From Prostheceraeus crozeri (taxonomy: Eukaryota; Platyhelminthes; Polycladida; Euryleptidae), in assembly GCA_907163375.1 (NCBI GenBank), contig CAJQUW010005729.1:62001-126000 (forward strand): DNA of 64,000 bases, given 5' to 3'. Below, piece by piece: positions 1 through 11,402 of this stretch; within the stretch, counting starts at the first letter, position 1; each line of letters opens with the position of its first letter. The notes under the pieces were generated by a model. It was not told the DNA's origin and did not search any database. It was given only the letters and a program-made list of their open reading frames with translations. A program made the position numbers and the translations under genes.

Positions 1-197
1 ACACATTTGGCTATGCTCCAAAAAATCGAGATTTGACACTCCGTGAGGAAATATAAAAATAACTAAGACAGACGAGAAGATGCATTACGTCTAACTACCA
101 TGAAGGTTTGAATAGCATTATCCCACAGGAAGCTCACGGTTAGCGGTCGGTAACTTTGCAACAAGGTGTCGGTCGTGGAGTACTACTGTTGGCCAAG

Positions 198-390
198 GTG
201 CTACTTAGTAAGTGGACAAAAAGGAATTCCTAATACCTTGCAGAGATATGAAAAAGCCGTGCGTCACTTACGGATTGCTGTAAATTCCATCAAGGTGCTT
301 CGATAGCCACGATTCTTTCAGATTCTAAGAGTTCAGATCATTGCAAGTTTTTCTCAATAATGTTGGCCTTCCGATCATTATTAAAAAAAT
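198..390 (-). repeat. M1 MITE fragment, first of two direct copies
   Basis: This stretch matches part of the M1 family seen complete at 53732-54251 and 60490-60992, including the segment that ends in the motif CCGATCATTATTA. Neither terminal CACAGAATT end is present, so it is an internal fragment. It is almost identical to 1052-1245, about 854 bp downstream in the same orientation, which suggests a recent local duplication rather than two insertions. Strand is given relative to the 53732 copy. Confidence 0.75.
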
Positions 391-587
391 GAAGTAAATT
401 AAAGAAACGCAGGAGGCCACAAAGAAAAAAATGTCAATCGCTTTGATGCGCCACAATTCCCGAGCACTTCTATCTTTGAATATAGAGGAGATTGGCAGGC
501 ATGAACTGGTTCTCGCTGGGGCACCACGTTACTTTGATTCTTACATAGGTTTAGTGAAAACATTTTCCAGCAGGAAGCCCACTATAA

Positions 588-886
588 ATTTTTGCAGCAA
601 ATAAAATAGCAAAATGACCACTTTTCATCGCAAATTGTACTTAAATAATTTTGAATTCAAACCAAGTCCTTTCTGCAGGAACAACCTACCGTCATCAGGG
701 AAATTTTTAGCTTGATAATTTTAAATATCTTTTGTAGAAATTTATATGCATGTACCCTTCAGTTAGATTGTTTCCTTGATGACGGTAGGTTGTTCCTACA
801 GAAAGGCCTTTGTTTGCATTCAAAATTATTTAAGTACAATTTGCGATGAAAAGTGGTCATCTTGCTATTTTATTTGCTACAAAAAC
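588..886. repeat. Foldback repeat with about 110-bp arms
   Basis: The arms lie at about 588-698 and 778-886 and are close reverse complements around a roughly 80-bp centre. A landmark is GAACAACCTACCGTCATCA in the left arm and its complement TGATGACGGTAGGTTGTTC in the right. The 12-bp sequence ACATAGGTTTAG occurs as a direct repeat near both outer edges, at about 543 and 884, and may be a target duplication. A 64-codon ORF inside it is a by-product of the repeat. Confidence 0.7.
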
Positions 887-1051
887 ATAGGTTTAGGTAT
901 AGCATTTGTTATTTCAGGATTTATGTCTAGAAAGAGGCAGCATTTTTTAAAAGAAATTAGTTGTTTGTAAGAAATCCAACAATGTGTATAATTTCTGATT
1001 ATAAAATATCATGTAGTATTGTATATTATTGTGCAACAAAAAAATTGAAGA

Positions 1052-1245
1052 AGGTGCTACTTAGTAAGTGGACAAAAAGGAATTCCTAATACCTTGCAGA
1101 GATATGAAAAAGCCGTGCGTCACTTACGGATTGCTGTAAATTCCATCAAGGTGCTTCGATAGCCACGATTCCTTCAGATTCTAAGAGTTCAGATCACTGC
1201 AAGTTTTTCTCAATAATGTTGGCCCTTCCGATCATTATTAAAGAA
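1052..1245 (-). repeat. M1 MITE fragment, second direct copy
   Basis: Near-identical copy of 198-390. Here the homology to complete M1 continues slightly further, through the segment resembling GCAGGCGCACGAAAA that precedes the family's central region. The stretch 1246-2170 after it holds no gene or repeat that I can recognise. Confidence 0.75.
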
Positions 1246-2173
1246 AACAGCAGGCGCACGAAAATTGGTTCACCTGATGATTTCATCATCCTCTTCTCAG
1301 CATTCCTCGCTGAATGAAACTAGACAGCGATGTGTGACCAAAGTGATACTACAACACGCACGCCACTCACTCATTGGCTGTTGTCGAAAAGCCTGCTGAC
1401 ATCTTAGTGTTTGAGAGAGTGCGTGTCATTTCCAATAGTGATATTCCTGTAGTATGCGATATACGACTCTTCCTTCCTTACATGTAGAGAATGAAGACTG
1501 AACAAGCAAGTTGTCTAAATCTGGCGATCGATGATATTCACTCACTCGCTCATTTCTCCATGTTAGCCCAATTTTACCTCGGCTATTTTGACTTCTGAAA
1601 ATCCGGGGATTCCTGGAACTTTCCCCTCTGATATTGATGTTCCTATGGTTCAATCGCTCCCACAGTTCAAATCGGTGTCAATTGGTGTCAGTTTTAACAA
1701 CTCAGTCATCTTGTTACTATTGACAGCAGTTCACAATTCAAATTCCATTTTTATTGAAAATATGGATTATTTGAGTATCTTTTGGAAAATGATGGTAGAT
1801 GGCTTTGATGAACGTCATGCTTTGGCAATTATCGCATGGAAATGTCTAAAGACAATATTGGGAGAATGTTTGATTGCATTGAGGTTGTCAAGATAGAAAC
1901 AGTCTACGCATAAGCAAGCGCAATAAATGCTGTGTTCCTGGATATGTTGCTAGCATCTCATGTGAGTCGGGAACATCGCCACAGATAACGTTTCACAGGT
2001 TTCTAAAATCAAATACAGAACTATTATAGAGGTGGATTAGATTATAAACCTCGAAAGTGCTTTGCAAAGCAATGAGAGCAACAACTTCAGATATTGGTGT
2101 GAGCATTTTGAGAAACAGGATTTTGTCAATTTTTCTTGTGATACAAATCAGGAACGCGGAGTCGGAGTCCCGG

Positions 2174-2226
2174 AGTCCTATCATTTTTGCCGGAGTCGGA
2201 GTTCTATGAAATGATAGGACTCCGGC
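2174..2226. repeat. GGAGTC-rich hairpin
   Basis: GGAGTCCTATCATTT at the left pairs with AAATGATAGGACTCC at the right. The loop carries further GGAGTC units. A diverged partner with the same ATGATAGGACTCC sequence and CGGAGTC units lies at about 2838-2913, so this is a small dispersed repeat. The 600 bp between the two show no convincing gene. Confidence 0.6.
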
Positions 2227-2837
2227 CTATAACTAGACCAGAAACATAATACAAACAAATTATTTGTCCTCGTGCATCTCTGTCACTGTCTTGATATCAA
2301 CTTTCTCCATCAAACAAGAGTACAGAAACAGTGCTGCATGCACCGCTTGTAATAGTTGAGCGGATGAACCGTGATAGTGAAAAAAGGATTATCTTTTCAC
2401 TCACACAAATACACACGATTGTCGTAGCATGGATCACACCTACGCACCAAAGGTCACATCAGAAACAAAAGTAAAATATTACTTTGTTTGAGAACAGTAC
2501 TTCTTACGCTAACGTCAATCGTGTGCGATGGCTCCTCCAAATCGCATATTGAAATCGAACGTGTACTCACATTTTCTGGAGAAGCATGGGGGACTTTCCT
2601 GCCCGGTAACACATTTTCCTGCATCAGGTAACACATCAGCAAGATGGGAGAATCCGGATCGTATGCACCCAACCTAAAGCAACTTAAATGTGGTGTATAG
2701 TTGATAAACTTTTATTGAAAATGATTGATAATTGCTACAGCAGTGATCACTAAAAAGGGTTCAAGTGAGCCTATAATGATCCATAATGTAGGTTACCAGT
2801 TTTTTTAAAAAACTAGTCTTCAATACTTGCCACCCAG

Positions 2838-2913
2838 AGTCGGAGTCGGAATCCTTTCAAAATTAGTCCTATCAATCCCCATAGTCGGAGTCCTTTCAAA
2901 ATGATAGGACTCC
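2838..2913. repeat. Second GGAGTC-rich hairpin
   Basis: Contains AGTCGGAGTCGGAATCCTTT, AGTCCTATCAAT and AAATGATAGGACTCCG, the same building blocks as 2174-2226 in a looser arrangement. No gene is evident between here and 3138. Confidence 0.5.
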
Positions 2914-3137
2914 GCATTCATGATACAAATAAATCGAGAAAACTGAATCATAACCTTGTAACAGCAGATTATGCAAAACCGCATTGCCTTCCATCGTCTA
3001 AAGTGATCTAACATACGTGGCTCTCAATATCCCACAAGAAGATTGTCTGCATTGAAAATTATCATAAAGGAACTATCAAGAAAATGGAACTGATGAACAC
3101 GGAAGTTTTGCCACAAGATACTCTGTTTGTGAATAAA

Positions 3138-3248
3138 GGAATTATAGCTATCTGTCGAGGGCATAAATTGGAAGATATCTTATCCTAGGGTGGACAGTGC
3201 ACGAGGATATCTTCGAATTTATGCCCGACGACAGATAGCTATAATTTC
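3138..3248. repeat. Variable-arm hairpin with GGGCA/TGCCC shoulders
   Basis: The left arm 3138-3185 (AATTATAGCTATCTGTCG, GGGCATAAATT, GAAGATATC) folds onto the right arm 3203-3247 (GATATCTTCGAATTTATGCC, CGACAGATAGCTATAATT). Pairing is nearly complete over more than 40 bp. It sits directly left of a repeat unit (3255-3535) whose second copy at 25320 has a different hairpin in the same place. Confidence 0.75.
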
Positions 3249-3254
3249 TATTCA

Positions 3255-3535
3255 TGCCTGAACCATGGACTCTTAGATATTGGCCATCATTATAGCGACG
3301 TCATGACTGAACTAACATGGATTAAAAAAACATTTTTATGACGTAGTCCATAGATGTCGATGAACGAGTAATAGCACTGAAATTATTGTTTGAAATAAAT
3401 ATATATGAAAACAGAGGGCATAAATGGGAAGCTGTAGCTACATTGAAAATACATTGAAATTGGCGAGCATAAATTGGAAATTTCCGATTTATTCCTGACA
3501 ACTTTGATAGAATGCTATGATGTGAGGCATGAATG
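3255..3535 (+). repeat. Dispersed repeat, copy 1
   Basis: Shares a long collinear match with 25320-25605. Landmarks are CATGCCTGAACC, GACGTAGTCCATAGATGTCG, ATGAACGAGTAATAGCA, and GGCGAGCATAAATT corresponding to GGCGGGCATTTATG. No coding capacity is visible. The unit ends near a GATGAATG-type boundary that also precedes the MITE at 3608. Confidence 0.75.
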
Positions 3536-3607
3536 AAGATATATTACCTTTCAAATGACAGCCTACGCACTGACAATTTAGACTAATCATTTGAAAGGTA
3601 ATATATG
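3536..3607. repeat. Short hairpin beside a MITE
   Basis: ATATTACCTTTCAAATGA at the left pairs with TCATTTGAAAGGTAATATAT at the right. A sequence equal to the left arm precedes the related MITE at 41693, but there the right arm is missing. Confidence 0.65.
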
Positions 3608-3967
3608 CATTGTTACTGAACTAAAAATCTATGACATCAAAAATCCAAGATTTTGATCTGCAAAAGACTCAAATCTATGATAATTTTCTACATAGCCCAT
3701 GCAGCTCAGAACATTGAAATATGTCAAGCTTGAGATATCTACGAGTCCAAATTGTGAACCATAGGAATCATCTCAATGTCATTTTCACTGGGAATGCGAA
3801 GATGGATGGTGAAATGCTCCTACCTCAATGGTATTGCATGACAAATTAGACGGCCTGAATCATGCAATTAAGGTCGTCTAATTTGGAATTGGAGATATAT
3901 GAACGACTTTCATAGAAAAATGACATGTGAAATATCGGCTGACAACCCTACTTACTCAGTAACAATG
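3608..3967 (+). mobile_element. MITE with TIR CATTGTTACTGA, copy 1
   Basis: Begins CATTGTTACTGA and ends CTCAGTAACAATG, so the ends are inverted. Its 360 bp are collinear with 41693-42054. Inside, AAATTAGACGGCCTGAAT and its partner near GGTCGTCTAATTTGG form a second inverted repeat. No clear target duplication flanks it. No protein is encoded. Between 3968 and 5532 I see no gene and no well-defined repeat apart from a short match (about 4010-4100) to 9122-9160. Confidence 0.7.
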
Positions 3968-6876
3968 ACAAATAATTGCCTCAAATCTATCCGTTATTTA
4001 TGAGATTTGACACCAGTAATGTCGTTTTGTCATATAACTCAAAATTTCCTCCCATGCATCCAATGCAAAATGACATCAGTAATGATGGAAATAAACATCA
4101 CAGGTGACTTCATCTTCTATCTATAAATAGATATCTAAAAATAATGTACAATTGTCAAAGAATACAAAGAAATCATCAATTTCATATACTACATGTGAGA
4201 ATCTTATGTTCTTGCACTAACACACTGTATTTGTTCTGAATCTGTTTTCGTTTCATCATTATCATTTATTCTTGCAAATAAAATGTGGAAGTGTCTTTGA
4301 TGAAACATTTGAGATCGATAGGGAATGCCTTTTTTTATATATTTCCTTTCAAACTATCCAGTATTGGTTCTTCATTATAACTTTGACTCGTCTACAAGCT
4401 GTAGGAAGTAATAAAACCGAATTGCGATGTAATGATCTTATTTAATTTTTATAACAAAAATTTTTCGGCTCACACGCCCTTATCAATGTTATAACATATC
4501 TGGATATAAATAAATATATACAGATAAACACAAATTTCAAAAATTATAGGTAGGTCTATTACTCTACCGTAGTATGATTCCATAGGAATCTGAGTGGCGG
4601 CATTGCACTATGAAACATAGCGCCATAATCAAATACCATAACCAAAGGACCATAATCAAATAATAAATACTGGATACATAATGTCTCGTGGCACAATCTG
4701 GCAAATATTGCCTCTTATCCTTCAAACTATGAATTGCATGAAGTTTCTTTCTGATAAAAATGTTGGTTAGTTTCAGGAATCATGCACTCGTATAAATGAT
4801 AATGCTCGTCATGCCCTTCATAGTGCATTTCCTCTGTTCTACATTAAAATCTGGCATTCATTCTGTAAAATCTAGTATTTGCAATATTTAAAATATTTGG
4901 TCAGGTGAACACAGTCTCACGCTACTAATCATATCAAATTATAGAGAGAGATGTTGTCAATAGATGGCAACAGAATATACTCGTATGTCGGAAGAGCGTG
5001 GCCAAGAGATATTGACGACAAAACCATTGAATGCATTTGTTCATTGCTCGAATTAATAGTTCTGTAAAGATTGCACAATCTAGGATTTGAAATGATAGAA
5101 AAGTTCGATGACAAGCTCTTTTTGAAGTGAGAGAGTCCATGAAATGTTGGAAATGGATTCTCGTTATGTCATGATTGGAGCGAAAATAGTGGACAATTTC
5201 AAAGCATCTACGCCCAGTTCCTCGTGCGAATGTAATTTTGTATTGCTCAGAGGATAAAAACAACGATGCTGCTATCTTGGACATTTCAATAAATTATCAT
5301 TACGTCTATAGATCAACTGACTACATATTGATTTCCACATTGTGAGAATGTGCTCTGATTTGTTAATAAATTGTTCAGAAAAAATCTATTGCTCTGACTG
5401 CGTCAGTGAGCTGAGATGGCTGTTTATGAAATGGCCTATTGAACTGGAGTCTGAGATTCGCCCTCGATATCGAATCGGACATTGATATCTTAAAGAAACC
5501 TGTCTTTGTAAATCAGTGATTTCAGACACCAGCATAGAAGTAGATAATAATAGATAATATAGGTTTTCCGACATTAATGTAGAAATATGCAGATCAAATG
5601 TAGACATATGCAGCATGAAATGTGGAAGCATAGAAATGGATGTGATCAAATGTAGAAATATGCATATCAAGTGTAGCTGCTCATCAATAAATTGTACAGA
5701 TTAATCATCAATCACTATAGAGACTATCACTTAGGATGATGATGACAGATTCGAGTGTCATTCAAGGTACCTTTCTTTTATAATTATTTACCCGTCATAC
5801 CATTTCATATGGCTTCTCTAATATAGCTCATGCATCGTGCTAACCAAGTCGAGAATTGAAAAGAGAAAACAAATTGATGAATTTAATTCAAACAATGTTT
5901 AAGCTAAAATATGTATTAACTCCTCTGTTGCCATTTGTGGTTAATGGACCATGACATTTGGGGTTGTGGAAGTAGGAGTCCAAGCCAGGGGAAATCAATT
6001 ATTCGATGATGTCATTTGTACGGCAGTGGAGATTATCGAAGATATAACAAGCTCACATTTGAACAGATAAAGTCTGAGCTATGATTGCGCGAATCCCTTC
6101 AATCTCACATCTCCATTTTCTAGTTATGCCGTTTTCTTGTGACAGGTTTGGCTCTTTGTGCCGTGTGACCGCCGGATTTGACTTTGATGATTTTGACTAA
6201 TGTGATGGAGCCGAAATCGCATTGAAAGCGACGAAGCAACGAAGGCAATGAGAGAAAGAGCACTGCAGACTAGTTGCTCAAAATTGAAGCGACCCTCTCG
6301 CTGTGTTTTGAGGAGATCTTGAAGGAGACTCAATGCTAGGCCTAGAATGAGCTGGAGCATCATCAAAAATAAAATGAGCTTCAATGCCGGGGAGAAAGTT
6401 AGGTACTGGTGGTACAAGAACCCAGTTTGTGGCGACACCGCAGTGATGTTTGGCCCCTGCTTTCAGCCACCAAACGAGCAGTGTACAGTCCTGGCCATAA
6501 GAAACCGACCACTATGGTTTTCGTATGTATTATTAACCTTAATGTAAATGTACTTCAAATTATTGATTACAAATCAATGAAAATTAAAAACAATTGTGTA
6601 AATAAAATCTCTAATCTCATATAAAAAAAAGATGAAAAAAGCAGTTAATTTGTTTGTCTCCATTAGCTTGCATGCTGCTACTGCTGCTGGGCATAGAGTG
6701 TAGATTGTCCAATGAATGGGCTGGTCATTCTTAGTAACCATATACTTCTGTGATGCTTTTCAGATCTTGCAGTGATGTTCTGCAAGTGCTGTTTGTTGTT
6801 TCTTCTGCTAAAACCCAACAATTCTAAATAGGTTTAATTCGGCGATCGGGTTAATCATGGAGAATAACACATTGAT

Positions 6877-7146
6877 TTAGTTATGCTCCCAGTCTTTCAC
6901 AATCTTCGCAGTCTTCAAAGATATCGGTCCCTCGAATCGACATCCACGAACGATCTCAAGACTATCCTCAAGATTTGTACGATGAATGCTGAGTTGACAG
7001 TCCTTCCTCGTGAACAAGTTGAACAACTCCGCCACGGCCAGAAGCCCCAATTGATACCCCAAGTCTTGAGATTTTTTGGCCACTTCTTTTGCTTTTGTGT
7101 AGCGTGGATTAACCCTGATTTGGTCCTCTCGGCATCTTCCGCTCAT
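6877..7146 (-). CDS. Hypothetical ORF inside M3
   Basis: An 89-codon ORF from ATG to TAA with protein-like composition: mixed charge, spaced hydrophobics, and no low complexity. It reads RVNPRYTKAKEVAKK near the start and ends KIVKDWEHN. It lies inside the 3.6-kb M3 element and is absent from the shorter M3 copy at 18949. I do not recognise the family. Upstream on the same strand are splice-like signals: a CTTTCTGCAG acceptor near 7230 and GTAAGTAA at about 7180-7187, around a 30-nt open stretch. The ORF may therefore be one exon of a larger, degenerate transposon gene. It could also be chance. The opposite strand is also open here, which weakens the case. Confidence 0.3.
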   Translation of the reverse strand: MSGRCREDQIRVNPRYTKAKEVAKKSQDLGYQLGLLAVAELFNLFTRKDCQLSIHRTNLEDSLEIVRGCRFEGPISLKTAKIVKDWEHN

Positions 7147-8004
7147 ACCTGGATTTGAACCACCTATTTTTTGGATTAAAAAAAAATTACTTACTCCATT
7201 GACTGTCCATTCAGAACTTTTTTCCTGCAGAAAGTGATACGCACGCCACGTTTTTACTTGACGTGGTTTTTACAAGAGCTGATTTACGCCGATCGAAGAA
7301 TTTCGCAGCAACGACGTGGCACCGACCGTTCGACTACTAAACGTAGAAACCGGCGTAGTTATGCAGTGTTCACTACATAGTTGCAGTGGGTTGCGTACAT
7401 GCAGATCCTGTAATCAATCAGTCAGTTTGTGAACCCTGCAACTCCTGGTCGAACCACGATCTGTACGACTTCGTAGAACCGTTGATTGCGAACTTTCGTA
7501 TGACAGTGTTTGTACTTGTTTAATTTGAATCAAATTTGAATTTGTCTTTCACTATGTCTTGGCGCAAAATAATGTGATATATTACCTCCGTCAAACCGTC
7601 GTTTGAAGCATACTGAAAAAATGACCTAAATTCACTTTGAGTCATATTTATGACTATGAAACGCTCCTATGCACTGATTGCTGTATACGACGGAATAAAA
7701 GCAGCGTACTAAGTACCTGCGTGCAGCTCCGTAATAATGATACATCAATAAATTGTACTAGCGCTGCAGCAAATAATAGACAATACACACCAATGGGCCA
7801 CTCAGCAGGCGAATATAAGACTATCTACAAATGTGTTATCACTCTGAGCCTGGGGCCGTCGCCCGATTAAACCCTATCGGTCGCCATGGGGTTATATGAA
7901 ACAAAGGTGTGAAGAAACAACCACGTTTCACTGCAGAAACTGGAGAGTCATCATTAAGTAAGTGTATCTAAATATGACACCAGCCAACTCATCACAATTG
8001 GTAA

Positions 8005-8258
8005 CATAGAAAAATAAACTGTTTATCTGAAGTTCGCTAGAATAAATTGACACTCAAAGCGGCACATCCAGGGAACTAAGTTGGGCATGAATTGAAGATT
8101 AAATTAAAACGAATTACTCATTACTGATTTCTAACCCTATTATACAACGTTGGCAGTGCATCTAAGTGAAAATGCGAACCGATTTATGTGGCCGTTATGG
8201 GCATTGCATGAAGCTTAATTTCCATTCTGAGGTTTTATTGTATTGTTGTCTATTTTGT
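8005..8258 (+). mobile_element. M2 MITE, decayed copy nested in M3
   Basis: Collinear with the 256-bp M2 copies at 38081 and 41046: CATAGA, AATAAACTGTTTATCTGAAG, GTTGGCAGTGCATCTAAGTG, GCATTGCATGAAGCTTAATT. The left end is intact. The right end is mutated (TATTTTGTG instead of ATTTCTATG) and no target duplication can be read, so this is an older insertion. Confidence 0.75.
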
Positions 8259-9234
8259 GCCTGGTGCACCAGACGCCAGACGCAGTGCTGAAAGATAATG
8301 ACAACATTGAAAATATTTTGCCTTTTCATTTTCTCTTTTTGCTTATAGAATTAATTTATATTCCTACACATTGTTTTTAATTAATTTTGATTTTGTAATC
8401 ATAATTGTGAATAAGATTATATTAAGGTTAAATAAACATATAAAAACCATAGTGTGTATTTATTTATGCCAAGACGTATATACGTGCTCTCCCCAACGTA
8501 CTGCTTGTTTGTATGCAAATCAAAGCCAGCTTCAATATACAATTATTGAAGAAATAGAAATCTCCACTGCCGTACAAATGACATCATCGAATAATTGATT
8601 TCCCCTGGCTTGGACTCCTACTTCCACAACCCCAAATGTTATGGTCCATTACCCACAAATGGCAACAGAGGAGTGAATACATGTTTTAGCTTAAACATTG
8701 TTTGAATTAAATTCATCAATTTGTTTTCTCTTTTCAATTCTCGACTTGGTTAGCACGATGCATGAGCTACATTAGAGAAGCCATATGAAATGGTATGAGG
8801 GGTAAATAATTATGAAAGAAAGGTACCTTGAATGACACTCGAATCTGTCATCATCATCCTAAGTGATAGTCTCTATAGTGATTGATGATCAATCTGTACA
8901 ATATATTGATGAGCAGCTACATTTGATCTGCATATTTCTACATTTGATCACATCCATTTCTATGCTTCCACATTTCATGCTGCATATGTCTACATTTGAT
9001 CTGAAAATGATATTTCATTTACAAAAGCTGATATCTAATTTGCATATTCTACATTTGAGCTGCATATTTCTACATTAATGTCGGAAAGCCTATGGTAGGA
9101 CTTTCTATGGTGTTGTTAATTTCTATGGACACCAGTAATGATGGAAATAGACATCTCATAATAAATGAGTCACAAAACTTTAAGTACACACAAGTGAGGA
9201 TATTTTCTACCCTCACATATTGATATCTCTGGCG

Positions 9235-9447
9235 CTAGGCATCCGTGGATCTGGCTTTTTGTCTCTGTACTAGCATCGTCGTATCACTCGCAACATCGCT
9301 GTATCCTTCAAATTGTATTAATTCGGGTTTTTTGGCTCTGTGTTGAGGTTTTGGTGATCTCCGTTCACTTCGGTCAATTTCATCGCTAATCGATTCCAAC
9401 GTCTTGGATTTCCGCTGTGTCTCTCGTCGTTCTATATTTAGATCCAT
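9235..9447 (-). CDS. Hypothetical 70-aa ORF, possible exon or remnant
   Basis: ATG to TAG, 70 codons, strongly hydrophilic and charged, starting MDLNIERRETQRKSK and containing SDEIDRSERRSPKPQHRAKK. The composition resembles the disordered N-terminus of a nucleic-acid-binding or retroelement protein rather than random translation. No domain is recognisable, and nothing in the same frame continues it past the stop. It lies between M3 and the start of LINE-B, in sequence that could instead be LINE-B leader (about 9450-9788). Confidence 0.25.
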   Translation of the reverse strand: MDLNIERRETQRKSKTLESISDEIDRSERRSPKPQHRAKKPELIQFEGYSDVASDTTMLVQRQKARSTDA

Positions 9448-9788
9448 ATCAAGTTATACCATCTAGTGTTCTTCACAGAGGCTTATCTCTGTCATTGATC
9501 TACGTGTGGTGACTTGCCTGTCTGTAGGTGCTAGTATTGTCAGCACTAAAATCAGCTGTTCAGAAAGAAGCTCTCTAAAGGCAGCCTCGCGCAAATTTTC
9601 ATGATTATCGATTTTTGATCACGTGTCGATATCGTCATTCCTACGCAGGACGTTAAACCCGATTAATAACTAGTGAAACTTCACGTCTGGTACAGCTGTT
9701 TGCATAAGGATACTAGAAGGTCTGGCCAAGGTTTCGTGGTCGAATCCCTTGTTGAACGTTCTACTCCATTTTGCTACATTTGTTTTCT

Positions 9789-10541
9789 ATGATGGCTAGT
9801 CGAAATGGTCGAGATATCCTGAATATAACAGAACAAGAACTTTTATCGAGAAAGAACTCTATTAATAGACAAGAATTAGTTGATGCCTTGATTTTGCTTA
9901 AGAGGAAAAATCCCATTGATATCGAAGAAGTTACACAAGCTTTAGAAAGGACTTTGAATGAGCGTCTTGACCCTTTCCTAGAAAGACTGAACCAAATCAC
10001 TTCCACCATCTCTGAAATAAAATCAAGTCATGAATCCTTAAAGACTGAATTTGAAAATTTCAAAAGCCTGAATAACAGCAACATGACTAATTTGATGCAA
10101 GAAATGGAAATGAGAATGGACAGGCAGAATAACATAATTATCACCGGTATTGCAGAACCTGAAGAAGGAAGTATTGAGATAAGAGCGAATCAAGATAAGG
10201 AAGCATGTGAAAGACTGATTGAATGCCTTGATGTATCGCCAGAGGAAATTGCCAGAGTATATCGCATAGGAAAATCTGGTAGAGCAAAGAAAAGTATGAT
10301 AAAAATGACGCTAAAATCAATTAATGCGAAGAAAGAAGTTCCGAGGAAATCACGAAATTTACGGAGGTATCCACACTACAATGGCGTTTATATTAATCCT
10401 GACAGAACTCCTGTTCAACAGCAGCTACATTTCATGCTAAGGAAAGAACTCAAAGAACGCAAAGAAAAGGGTGAAAAAGTTGTAATCTACAAAAATCAAG
10501 TAGTGGAAAAATCGGAAGAAAATTTTCACAGCGGTTTTTAA
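9789..10541 (+). CDS. LINE-B ORF1 protein (L1-ORF1-like, intact)
   Basis: RNA-binding chaperone type protein of a non-LTR retrotransposon, about 250 aa, with no internal stop. The first ATG of the frame is at 9789 with a second directly after it, and I take 9789 as the start. Residues about 45-110 are a heptad-rich coiled coil (ERLDPFLERLNQITSTISEI onwards). It is followed by an RRM-like core opening with RQNNIIITGIAEPEE, and a C-terminal basic segment with LRKELKERKEKGEKVVIYKN. The layout coiled coil, RRM, C-terminal domain is that of L1-type ORF1 proteins, also found in some CR1/L2-group elements. ORF1 of LINE-A (11403-12160) has the same order, with the matching VVIYK motif. The ORF2 that follows is truncated. 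Confidence 0.8.
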   Translation: MMASRNGRDILNITEQELLSRKNSINRQELVDALILLKRKNPIDIEEVTQALERTLNERLDPFLERLNQITSTISEIKSSHESLKTEFENFKSLNNSNMTNLMQEMEMRMDRQNNIIITGIAEPEEGSIEIRANQDKEACERLIECLDVSPEEIARVYRIGKSGRAKKSMIKMTLKSINAKKEVPRKSRNLRRYPHYNGVYINPDRTPVQQQLHFMLRKELKERKEKGEKVVIYKNQVVEKSEENFHSGF

Positions 10542-10850
10542 ATTCGTGTTCTTCTTACAATCGGTTTCCTTCGATAGCTCTGACGAATATTAGATCCCTG
10601 CGTCGAAATTTTGATGAACTCAATACTTTTCTGTCTGCTTTTCTTCCTCAATTGTCACCATCTGCGACACCTGGCTAACATCTGAAGTAGAATCTTCTCT
10701 TATTCACATTCCGAACTATTCTTGCTTTCGTCAAGACCGCGCTGACGGCCGTCGAGGTGGAGGAGTCTGTGCATATGTAGACAACAATTTTGGAGCAGCT
10801 GAGTTGACTACTCGCGATCGTCCAGATTGCTGTGAATCTTTATCAGATGC
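10542..10850 (+). pseudogene. LINE-B ORF2, truncated endonuclease start
   Basis: Just after the ORF1 stop, the sequence encodes the start of an apurinic-type endonuclease domain across frames: FPSIALTNIRSLRRNFDEL, then HIPNYSCFRQ and RRGGGVCAYV. These match YPSILLTNARS and RSGGGVCAYV in LINE-A ORF2. At least one frameshift and one stop interrupt it, and homology to the domain fades between about 10800 and 10870. LINE-B is therefore a 5' fragment cut by the arrival of LINE-A. Confidence 0.7.
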
Positions 10851-11402
10851 TTTCAGCAGCAGCAACCGCGTCTCTCTCGCTCTCTCTCTCGTTGGTTTTC
10901 TGCAAGTGGTGGTATTTTTGGTCCTTGCTGGCTGGTTTCGGAGCCTCCTCGCTGAAGTTTGGTATCGTCGTACTCGTCGCGTTGTTCTGCATCTTTTGGT
11001 TTTCGTTTCTCCTGGATTCATCCACACAGTGATTCTCTATATCCATCAGTTTTGCGTCGTCTGCGCATGCGCATATCTCATGCCATCGCTTTAGCGCCTA
11101 CACTTCGTATTCTACACGTCTTTCCTTCGTCTCCAACTGATCGTGATATCGATTTTGGTGGCCAGTGCAAAGTGCTGTGTTTGCCGTGACTCACATTGTC
11201 ACATTGTAACATTTCGGAAATTCATTCAGCTATCACAGGAGAAGAGCTATCAAAATTTCTCAGATTTCCGTTGAATAACATCAAAATACGTCGAAGTGTT
11301 TCGTTGCTGTGGTGGTGTATATGAACAGTGCCAAACCCTGACGCTTAGAGGTCCAGGTTCTAGTCTTATACGAAACGTTTTGTTCTTATAATTTTGCATG
11401 CC
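10851..11402 (+). mobile_element. Probable LINE-A 5' leader
   Basis: The stretch between the broken LINE-B endonuclease and LINE-A ORF1 is noticeably richer in CG dinucleotides and pyrimidines (TCTCTCTCGCTCTCTCTC near 10870) than its surroundings. This is what a LINE 5' untranslated region with an internal promoter often looks like. ORFs in it on both strands are low in complexity and are not believed. The exact left edge of LINE-A is not defined. Confidence 0.45.

Larger units (their letters stand above)
5533..9127. mobile_element. M3 DNA transposon, long TIR, 8-bp TSD
   Basis: A 3595-bp element flanked by a perfect 8-bp direct repeat GACACCAG (5525-5532 and 9128-9135). The arms, about 5533-6032 and 8558-9127, are inverted copies of about 500 bp. 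The outermost bases are CATAGAAGTAGATAATA at the left and TGTTGTTAATTTCTATG at the right. The second large copy at 18949-20518 shares both arms and inner segments on each side, including AAAGTGAGCTTCA-like and GCAAATCAAAG-like stretches. An 8-bp duplication with ends starting CA fits the hAT and P superfamilies. No transposase is recognisable, so it is probably non-autonomous or badly decayed. An M2 element is nested at 8005-8258. Confidence 0.85.

Noticed and set aside
6124-6438. 104-codon minus-strand ORF shared with the second M3 copy
   Set aside because: The frame breaks in the second copy, and the differences between copies do not favour synonymous positions.
7145-7160. B box GGTTCAAATCC (minus strand) as part of a tRNA or SINE
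   Set aside because: No A box is found at the proper distance upstream, and there is no second copy.
10804-11094. Hydrophobic 96-codon ORF that looks like a membrane protein
   Set aside because: It lies in the pyrimidine-rich LINE leader, is open in several frames on both strands, and owes its Leu/Val/Ser content to TCT and GTT repeats.
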